From contig JALGQZ010000004.1 of the NCBI GenBank assembly GCA_023105745.1, forward strand, positions 61,125,112 to 61,189,111: a stretch of 64,000 nucleotides of DNA, in the 5' to 3' direction. Made by a program: the position numbers and the translations under genes. Source of the stretch: Austropuccinia psidii. Its lineage: Eukaryota; Basidiomycota; Pucciniomycetes; Pucciniales; Sphaerophragmiaceae. The notes beneath the pieces are model-generated. The model was not told the origin of the DNA. It saw only the letters and a list, made by a program, of their open reading frames with translations, and did no database searches. Shown here one piece after another: positions 54,880-64,000 of this stretch. Within the stretch, counting starts at the first letter, position 1, and each line of letters begins with the position of its first letter.

Positions 54880-56513
54880 AGAAAAATAAAATGGTAATAC
54901 AATTTTATTGATGATATCAATAAGAAAAGGACCCCAAAGCAGGTTAATGTCCACTGTCCAACCTCTTCATATTACTCATATCAAGTAGTTCAAGGCACAT
55001 TTAGAAGCATATTCAGGTTTTTGGCCTTCTTTCATGTCTAAATCTTCTCAAAAGCCTATCTGAGTCAGGTATATCTGATTCTATCAGCCATTCATCTTCA
55101 TGTACTTTATTTGTATATCTGACAAGATATTCCTTTTGATTTTTGCCACTGAGTCTCCTTTCTTTAATGATTTTTTTATCCTTTTGTCTTCATTCTGTTC
55201 CATTAGTAGTACATTTAAAGGAGTTGGGTTCCTTGAAGGAAACAATCTGTTATCAGCTGGTTGATAAGGTTTTATCAAGCTGAATGGGAATGTGAGATGT
55301 TTGTTTTCCAATTTGCCACTCAATTCCACTTGTACTGCTTTGGTTCCATGTAAGGAAACAATAACAAAAGGTCCTACATAACAGTGCTTAAGTTTCTTTG
55401 GTCCTTTGATATTATTAAAATTTGAAGTTCCAAATAGAACTAAGTCCCCTACTTTGAAGTCTGGTACTTTATGACTCTTGTACCACTTCTCCTTTTCATA
55501 GTCAAAACTGTCATTCATTCTTTTTCGCATGTTGTTTCACTTTATCAAGCATAATGTTTAAGCTGGAAGCTGTAGGATGGATTTCAATTAAGTCTTTCCT
55601 CATTGTGTCTTTTGGGGGTCTTGGATTCCATCCTTTTTCTAACACAGTAGGAGTTTGACCTATGGAAGAATGAACTAATGTCTTGTATGCCGGTTCTAAT
55701 GAAGGTATTAGAGTGCACCAATCATGGGTAAATCCATCTGATTCTTTGAAGTCTAAGCAATAGTCACAGAATCTCATGTTCTCTGAAGTTTGAATCGTTC
55801 TCTCTGCTAGCCCATCAGTTTGAGGGTTGAATGCTTTAGAAAATTATAACTTGGTCCCAAACAATCTATTAAGATTGGTGCAAAGTGCAGATGTGAACTT
55901 GATGTCTCTGTCACTTATGATATTCTTGAATAGCCCTGTATTAGAAATCCATCTATTCCAAATAATGAGAGCTGTATCCATAGCAGTGTCATCCTTATGA
56001 CATGGTAAGAATATGGGAGCTTTGCTGTATCTTTCTACAATGACTAAGCAAGAATTATAACTTCTGTAACCACTTGGAGGAAGTTCTGTGACTCAATCCA
56101 TGTGAACAACTCCCCAAGAGGATTTTGGTTTTAAATATGGATGATAAGTCCTAATTTCTTTCCTGTACTCCTGTTTGCTTTTTGAAATCTGTCACAGGTA
56201 TGGCAATACTCAATGGTCTCTTTTCTCCAAGATGGCCACCATGCACAGTCTTTCACTTTTTCAAGTATTCTGTCTTCTATAAGGTGCCCAGAATGGATGC
56301 TATCATGGCATTCATGAAGAATGGTATTGATAAGCAGCCTACTGCATAATGTCATTACACAAGAATGTTTGGTTCTGTGGTAAATTATGCTTCCAAATAA
56401 GTGAAATCTCCCTTCAGAATAGGAATTTTTCCATATGTTATCCAGTGAATTAACCAGAGCTTTGTCTTTGAAATCCTTATCCAGAAAGGCTGTCAAGCTA
56501 TGGAAATTTGTGT
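54880..56513 (-). pseudogene. pol: F2 copy 2b: integrase and C-terminal end of pol
   Basis: In minus-strand order: linker and HHCC region (GHLIEDRI, CHTCDRFQ), then the DDE core spread over frames with stops near 55845 and 56095 ([33 protein letters not shown]). Then come HDWCTLIPSLEPAYK and the GPY/F-like module (NNIKGPKKLKHCYVGPF), with the tail ending near 55084. It supplies exactly the integrase part that 2a lacks. At 56513 the frame is cut by the F3 LTR (upstream word FHSLTAFLDKD), so the 5' half of 2b should lie right of the window. Confidence 0.85.
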
Positions 56514-57901
56514 TGTCAGCCTGTGACTCAAAACCAGAGCACAAGCATGACAGCCAAAATACCATAATCCAATGGTATAGCCAAGATACCACCAAAACAT
56601 GGAGCTGAGCCAAATCAGCTCAGAAGGAATCAGAAGAAAGAGGAAACTCACATCTTTTTGAAAATATAAGTCCCATTACCATAGGACAAGAAATAACAAA
56701 ATTATTTATGCTCAAAGTTATTGCTGAGCATAAACCTTAATTTTCACCTCTCATCTAAAATCTAGACGGAGAGGCTTAACCTCATCAAATGGGTATTCAA
56801 AATGAAGCTCTACGTCAGGGCTATCCAATGGTACCAGCCAAACTGAGCTAGCACCAGTATTACTTGAGCTATGGTCAAATTCAGCCCAAATAAGGGTGAA
56901 CAAAACATTCACCTCTCATCTAACTTCTACAGTTTTAGTGTGGGATACTTGAAGTAGGTTCTTTTTGGAAAGAGAACAATCAGGGATATCTGATGGTGCC
57001 ATCCACTTCTTCATATCTCACCTATAACAGAAGTGATGAGGCAAACAAGCTCAATACAGATTTTTGCCTAAACCACGCCTATGTACAAAAAGCTTGTACA
57101 TGGGATAACTTTGTCATATTTAATGATAACCATTGCAAATTGGGTATCATTGTGTAGAGCCCATACAGGGCTATTCAATGAATCAACTTTGAGCATGATA
57201 TCTCAAAAACTGACAGAGGTATCGCCATTTAAATGCTATAATCCCACAATATGACCAATACAACTGTATTATGACAGGATACAGTTGTACTCTGATTATG
57301 AGGTGTCAAATAGACAAATAAGCATGTTAATACTTCAATACCTCATAATTCAGTCAATACTGGGGTCCCATAAAGTTTCTGTACAGCATTCCATGCATCA
57401 TACACGTCAGAATCAGGCTGTGAGGTCCCCAGATGAAAATTTTCACCCTGTATTGGTGAAAACTGCCTAGATGTGGTTTCAAAACCACATCTGAGCCCAA
57501 TTCAGGGCATACAGGCTGTTTGCAAACCACAAGTCAGTCCTAGAGAGTGAAAAATCTTCACTTCCTCTACGTGGAAAGGTCTAGCACCCTTTCCACCCCA
57601 TTTCAGGATAAAAAGAGGCTTTTCACAGCCAAAATTGTCTCCTCATCCTGCTCTTGAATACCCTACATAGTAAACTGTCAAAAACAGTTTTGCTCTTGGG
57701 TAATAAGCAGGTATACTCTTAATTTAAAGTATTGTAGTCTTTATTATTGTAACCCAACAGGTAAAGCTGCACCCAGGGCTTTCAACAGCGCTCACCACCA
57801 CTATATTCCTTATAGTAAAGCCCTTTTATTATTAAATTAATCCATCCTTAACCCTTATAAAATTATTTTGAACTATTTTCCTCGTGTCACAGTCATAGTT
57901 T
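56514..57901 (+). mobile_element. 5' LTR of F3 copy 3b (1388 bp)
   Basis: It starts TGTCAGCCTGTGACTC and ends CTCGTGTCACA. It is collinear with the 3a LTR (16935-18115), which confirms the start. GGATAAAAAG (57606) is a possible TATA-like element. The 3' end is inferred from the TGT...ACA rule and is less certain. Confidence 0.75.
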
Positions 57902-58544
57902 TAGTTGTAAATAGATTTATTACCACTTCAACATAGACTTGGCCTGGCCGTGTTTTAAAACCTTTTGGACTTATTACAAGTAAGTTTTTCTCTTTTGTAT
58001 CATCTTATTGACACTTGTTTTATCTTTTTAGGCGTCATTTTCTCTAAAAAATATATATTTTTATTTATTTTTTGAAAATACTCATATTTTAAAGAGTATC
58101 TGTCACATGGCTGATAACCACAAAACCAGTATTTTTGGCGTGTTTTGTATACAAAAACACTTTTAAGCCACTAATACAGTATTAATCCTCAATTGAATCA
58201 AGACAGCTCATACTGATAAACCAACAGTTGAGGCGTTTTTGGGCACATTGTTAACTCAATTGCCCTGTAATACACCATCTTTGACAGATTATACGTGCTA
58301 ATTACAAGTATTCTGTAAGATATTGGTATACAAACACTATACCACATATCAGTAAGCTGTATTTTTGACGTGGAATTGTTAATTCAATTACACTGTCATA
58401 ATACAAGGGCATATTGTAATAATATACAAGCCCAGAGGCCATTCTTAGAAGTGCAAAACCAGCCTTTTAAGAAGTCTTAACTGACATAAGCCCTCTTTTC
58501 CTGTTTGATTCAGTGGAAGAAAATTTCATACCACTTGAGACCCA
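57902..58544 (+). other. Leader of F3 copy 3b
   Basis: AT-rich untranslated DNA with repeated short words (AATACA, TGTAATAC). No tRNA-type primer site is obvious. Confidence 0.5.
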
Positions 58545-60600
58545 GTGACACCCTCAGAACCAGAGGGCAGCAAGGGCAAAGGAAAAAGACTTCGTGAAGG
58601 CCTCATTACAGCCAAAAAGTGGACACCAATAGCCACTCAGAGGAGTAGAAAACCACAAAACTCTGCTTCAATACAAGGTAAACAAACCTTAACCACTTGT
58701 ACAGGGAAGATTACAATTATTAACCCAGTTGTAACCTCCAAAGGCAAACTGCCCAAATCAGCAGATAACAAATTTGTACAAGGCACAGTAAAAGGTAAAT
58801 ACCCTAACTAAGAACATAAAGTTTTTGACTGCTTGCAAACACTGATATGTCCCCTGCATACCTCAGAGACCTTGGCTTCCAAAGGAACCAACCAGAGGAC
58901 AGAGAAAGCTTGTCCAGAAGCAGAAGACCTGGAAGAAGACACTTTGGACACAGTGGTGGATGGCAAAACAATGAGGGATATAATATAAACCTTGCCATTC
59001 ACACTCCAATTCAACAGGAACCTCAAACCAGAGGACTGGAAGGATATGGATCAAGTTCTTCAGCTCCACCAACTCCTCAAAGACTTATTTCAATGGAGCA
59101 TGGACAACAAGAGGTTCAACATTGCAAGTCACTGGGAAGAACTTGGAGCAAGTTGCCAGAAGATCTGTCTCAAAGAGATAGACTTCAAAGACCTGATGGT
59201 AATCACCAAAGGTTGGAATCCTACCAGGCAGTTCAGACTCCTGGAGGCAAGGGCACAGAGGATTAGGGAGAACCAAGCCACTATCCAAGCTATAGAAGAA
59301 CAGTTAACCCAGACAGGGCCTACTCAGATTCCTTCAGGCTCACAAGGAGAAGGCCAAATCAGCTCTCCAGTGGCTTCACACCATTCAGAAATCATCAGAT
59401 CAGTGGCCAAGAGTCACCATTCTTCACAATTCCAGGAAGTTTCCAGGAGAAGACAAGGAAACAAGGGGAAAAACAAGACCTCTTTCAACCAGAGGAGGAA
59501 ATAGTCAGACCCCATGATCCAGAAGCTGTTAGATTTGGTAAAAGAAGTACACAAGAACCAGAAGTAGTTGTAAACCACTCTAGAATCAGTAGTCCTAGTA
59601 ATAGAAACATTACCCCCACTCAGACTGAAAATAACATTGTCACATCTGAGAGTAACATCAACAGTGATACACTGTGGTTACAAATGTCCCAATATGCTGA
59701 ACAATCTGCAAAGCAGTTTTCAGAAATTAAAGCTGGCCAAGAAAGGATGAGACAAACTCAAGCCTCCTTGGAACAGATAGTTAAAAATCTTCAAGAAGGA
59801 TATGCTCAACTGAGCAAAGCCTCTGAAGAAACCAACACAAGACTGAATATAGTCTTTGAAGAACAACACCATAGCACAAGGGACAGGGGGTGTCTGGGCC
59901 AAGACATTAACAAGCTGTTTAATGCCTACCATAGCTTGAAGCCCCAACCACAAGGCCAAGTTATGGAGAATCCATATCAACCAGATGACATCAAGCCAGA
60001 TGCCATGTTGATGAATAAGCCAAGATCTCCATCACAATACCAGGATGGAGATGGAATGTCTTATTCAGTGAAGGAAGCCTTGAAACAGCTTCCTGAGGCC
60101 TCAAGCTGGCCCAAATTCCCTGGATCAGGAGAATATGATCATATGGAACTCATAGATTATATTGATGGACTCTTCATTGATGTACCAAGCATACCAGACT
60201 ACTGGATCACTGCTAGATTGAATACTGCATTTAAAGGTCATGCTAGTGTATGGTACACAGAGATGAAAGAAATCCATGGAAGAAGAAACTGGCCATGGTG
60301 GAAGAGTCAAATCATCCAAAAGTACAGTAATGGAACTTGGATATGGCAAGAGACCATGTCATTTGAAAATGACAAATACTATGTGGACAAAGATCCATAT
60401 TAGTGGTGTCTTAGACAGTCTAAAAGATTTAAAGCCATTGATCCTCAGATGAACATCCAAATGAGGAATCACAAACGTCTGACACAATTGCCAGGAGAAT
60501 GAGAGCATGCAGTAAAATGTAGATGCAACCAAAATCGCACTCTAGATGATATTGCCAACACCTTACAAGACATAAGGAAAAGGACTAATATACGGATTCA
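58545..60600 (+). pseudogene. gag: Gag region of F3 copy 3b, several stops
   Basis: The first frame begins TPSEPEGSKGKGKRLREG (a GTG, no ATG) and continues with stops at 58809 and about 58986 into PEDWKDMDQVLQLHQLLKD and SHWEELGASCQKICLKEI, ending at 59504. After a frame change, 59684-60403 encodes a coiled-coil-like stretch (QERMRQTQASLEQIVKNLQE) and the capsid-like core (WPKFPGSGEYDHMELIDYI, NWPWWKSQII). TAG at 60401 and later stops separate it from the nucleocapsid. Apart from these breaks the order is that of one long gag. Confidence 0.75.
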
Positions 60601-60644
60601 CCCCATATAAGAGCAGTAGTTTCAAAGAGAAACAACCTTTAAGG

Positions 60645-63600
60645 GTGGAGTTTAAAGACAAACCCAAAGAAAGAGTGGCAGAAGTGGCAAAGAAGAGAAA
60701 TTATTGTCACAATTGTGGTTCAACAGACCACTATGCTAACAACTGTCCAAAGGCAAAGAAAAAAGTCTATGCCATAGAGAAAGTCCCTGAGGAAGAACCT
60801 CCAACAGAGGATTCTGAATCAGACTCCATGGGTGATGCCATCAGAGAACCATCTAATGATGATCAAGACCCAAGAGAGGAATTTTTAGTGGAATACCAAG
60901 AGGAAACCCCACTGGAAATCCAGGAAATAAAGTTGGAAGCAGGCATGCCACAGAACACTACTAACAAGAACTTGTGCAAACACACACACAATGCACAAAC
61001 ATTCCTGGTTACACCAACCAAAGGAATGGAATATATACATGGGACAGCCACAAGAATGACTGTTTGTATTGACAATTCTCAGCACCCACTGATCATTGAT
61101 AGTGGAGCACACTGCTCCATAGTGGCCAGAAACTATCTGGATACCCACTTCCCAAACTGGGAAAAACAGCTCTTGCCCACTAAGGCAAAGAACTTCAAAA
61201 GTGCATCAGGGAAGATGACTTCCATTGGGACAATTATCAAAGAGATAATTATACCCCACAGGAAGGGCAATATCAGACTCAACCCAGAGTTTTTAGTGCT
61301 TGAGGATGCCCACATCCAAGGGTTTTTACTGGGAACAGATTACCAGAGGATGTATGGCATAGACATTTACAACAGTAGAAATAGGCACATCACCATTGGT
61401 ACTAACAAGGGAAAGAAATTTTCACTTGATATATACCAGATATCTTCCCAAGACCCACTAGAAGAACTTCTGAAGGAATTCAGAGAGGGACAGTTTAGCA
61501 CTACCCTCACCAGTAAACAAAAACTAAGTTTACTGAAGATGCTGAGAAAGAACAGACCAGCATTTGCCATTGGTGAAGAACCATTAGGCAAGATCAAAGG
61601 CCATGATATAGAACTATATCTGGATGTGTAAAGGCCTTATCCACCCATGCTGAGGAGACCTCCTTATCCAGCAAGCCTGGAAACCAGGAAAGAAATTGAG
61701 AAACACATCAATGAACTCCTGGATATGGATGTCATTAGGAAGATTGGACATAATGAAATAGTGGAAATCACCACCCCTGTCCTAATCACCTGGCATGATG
61801 GCAAGTCTAGACTGTGTGGAGATTTCAGAGCCCTGAATAACTACACAAAAGCAGACAGGTACCCTATACCCAGGATACCTCATTCCTTAGATAAACTAGC
61901 TAAAGCCAAATATATAACCAAAATGGATTGTATGAAAGGTTTCCACCAGAATGGAGTTAAACCAAACTCCATGAAATTACTCAGAATAATATTCCATATG
62001 GGCATATATAAGTACACTAGAATGCCATTTGGCATCAAGAATGCACCAGCCCACTTCCAAAGGATGATGGACACAATATTTCAAGATGAAATATTGGAAG
62101 GCTGGATGGTGGTATATATTGATGATATCATTATATACTCAGAGACATGGGAGACCATGTGTAATACATAGACAGAGTACTAAGTAAATGCACACCCATA
62201 AATCTCAAAATTTCACTTAAAAAATGCAATTTTGGCCAACAAGAGTTACTGGCTCTAGGAAATAAAGTCTCAGGTCTTAGTCTGGCAATTGACCAGAACA
62301 AAGTAGCAGAAGTACTGCAAAAGGCAGTACGAAAAAGCATCAAAGAGATGAAATCCTTTCTTGGGTTTGCTAGCTACTATAGAAACCACATCAAAAGCTT
62401 TGCACAAATAACTAGTAGTTTACACAAGTTATGTTCAAAAGATGTAGTTTTTTAAATAACCAAAGAAAGGAGGGATGCATATGAGAGGATCAGATATGAA
62501 CTCACTAATGCACCTGTGCTCATCTTACCTGACTTTGAACTACCATTCAATTTATATATAGATGCAGCATGCAGTCAAGGCCTATGAGCAGCCCTTCACC
62601 AAAGACAAATTGTGGATGGTGAACCAAGAGAAGGAGTGATTTGCTACATCTCAAGGCAGCTGAAAGATTCAGAAGCCAGGTATGGGGCCACCCAGACTGA
62701 ATGTCTATGTCTAGTCTGGGCTCTAGAAAAACACCATTATTATCTGGAGGGTGCAGTCTTTGAAGTCTACACAGACTGCACAGCCTTGAAGGCTTTACTA
62801 AACATGAATACTACAAATAGACACATGCTGAGATGGCAAATAGCCATCCAGAAGTATAGAGGGAACATGACCATCATATAAAAAGAAGGTAAAAGTCATA
62901 ACAATGCAGATGGCCTTAGCAGATGGCCACTGGACAATGTCAAAAGAAATCCAGCTTATGACCCTGAAGTTGCAGCCAAGATTCCTATCCATTTCATGGA
63001 AATAGATAGGAAGAAGAACTTTAGATTTTCTGAATGGGCACCAGAGAGTGGTACCCCTGACAGTGGAAACACTGATTCAGAGGAGACAGAAACTCCAATA
63101 TTGGGAATAAGTTCCTCTGAACTGCACAATGAATTTTTTAGTGCAGTACTGCAGTCTTATGCCAAGCACAAACAGTGTGGCATACTACTACAACTCCTTC
63201 AACAAAAATACAGGAGTCCAGAACTGGAAGCCCAGCTGGAAGAACCCTGGTTGAGGGCCTATAAGGATAACAAGTTTTTCCTTATAGATGGCCTGCTCTA
63301 CCATAGGGAAAAGCAAACAAGTGCACTCACAGGGGTAGACAGAGACCACATTTCATTGATCCTGCAGGAATTCCATGACTGCCCCTATATGGGACACATG
63401 AGTGAAGACAGGACCAAAGAAAGGGTAGCAAGCACAGCTTGGTGGCCCAAGTGGGAGCAGGAGTTGAGTGAATACATCAACACCTGTGAAAGATGCCAAA
63501 GGGAAAACAGGAAACATGGGAAGAAGTATGGGTTACTTCAACACATAGAGGAACCCAAGCACCCATGGGAAACCATCAACATGGACTGGGTCACAGGACT

Positions 63601-64000
63601 TGTCCCAGGAGGCAAAGAGAACTTCAGTGCCTGCTTGATCATAGTTGATAGGTTCAGCAAGAGCATGAGGTGTCTACCATGCCACAAGGAAGACACAGCC
63701 ATGGATACTGCCCTGTTATTTTGGAATAACATCATATCTACCTGTGGAGTCCCTAAAATCATCATTAGTGATAGGGACCCAAAATTCACATCAGAATTTT
63801 GGACCAACTTGTATGACATGCTTGGCACCAAGCTTGCTTTTTCCACGGCTTACCATCCCCAAACAGATGGCCTAGCTGAGAGGATGATCCAGACTATGGA
63901 GGACATCCTTAGAAGGTTCTGTGCCTATGGCATGGAATACAAGGACCATGAAGGATACAACCATGACTGGTTTACCCTTCTACCAGCTGTCCAGCTGGCT
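60645..64000 (+). pseudogene. pol: Pol of F3 copy 3b (NC-PR-RT-RH-IN), runs off window
   Basis: It starts with zinc knuckle C-HN-C-GSTD-H-YANN-C, then protease with IIDSGAHCSIVARN (61095-61140), RT with MPFGIKNAPAHFQRM and VVYIDDIIIYS (about 62110-62145), RNase H with [11 protein letters not shown] and NADGLSRWP, and integrase with [34 protein letters not shown] and [10 protein letters not shown]. Breaks are TAA at 61629, a -1-nt frameshift near 62151 and stops at about 62454, 62586 and 62879. From 62882 the frame is open to the window end. Most stops replace Glu, Gly or Tyr codons, not the CAA/CAG/CGA codons that C-to-T decay would hit. Confidence 0.88.

Larger units (their letters stand above)
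56514..64000 (+). mobile_element. F3 copy 3b: Ty3/gypsy element, 3' end outside window
   Basis: 5' LTR, leader, gag and pol up to the integrase DDE core at the window end. It inserted into 2b; the flank 56509-56513 is TGTGT and should recur after its 3' LTR. At least eight nonsense codons or frameshifts are visible, yet the protein words are well preserved. Confidence 0.87.

Overview
The window is a transposon-dominated stretch of a fungal nuclear genome, most likely a rust fungus (Pucciniales). The retroelement gag and pol proteins closely resemble, from memory and not from a search, predicted proteins of Austropuccinia psidii. The DNA is AT-rich and nearly CpG-free except in two places: an intact five-exon host gene, dpm1 (23269-24558), and a CpG-retaining island of about 2.8 kb inside a giant retrotransposon (about 34220-37000). 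I see no rRNA, convincing tRNA or CRISPR array.

Left part (1-21655), nested Ty3/gypsy elements of three families. F1 is a chromovirus; copy 1a (1-7738, +) has an intact gag, a -1 slippery site, a pol with a chromodomain and only two nonsense codons, a PPT and a 3' LTR. It sits inside the integrase gene of F2 copy 2a (7739-16346, -). 2a also carries an F1 solo LTR (12942-14463) with a perfect AAATG target duplication. 2a in turn sits inside the integrase C-terminus of F3 copy 3a (16347-about 18115, +). An F1 LTR fragment lies at 19832-21655.

Middle part. dpm1 encodes the catalytic subunit of dolichol-phosphate mannose synthase. Downstream of it is a giant F4 LTR retrotransposon (25560-45191, -; 19.6 kb), with two 2008-bp LTRs that differ at about 19 positions by eye, a PBS and a PPT. 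In sense order it carries gag, protease, an accessory ORF, a four-copy pseudoknot array, a paralogous accessory ORF, the island, a 14-copy pseudoknot array and an intact RT-RNase H-integrase ORF. Protease and RT are about 9.3 kb apart. The island contains duplicated hairpin modules and a small gene on the opposite strand, with its own TATA box, a 5'-UTR intron and an arginine-rich protein.

Right part (45192-64000). F1 copy 1b (45615-about 52660, +) is degenerate and carries a 554-bp insertion. It ends at an F2 LTR fragment, into which F2 copy 2b (52992-56513, -) has inserted. 2b is interrupted by F3 copy 3b (56514 to beyond the window end, +), a decayed but nearly full-length element.

The strongest candidates for something new are the two families of repeated H-type pseudoknots in F4, both with compensatory base changes, and the CpG-retaining island with its opposite-strand gene.
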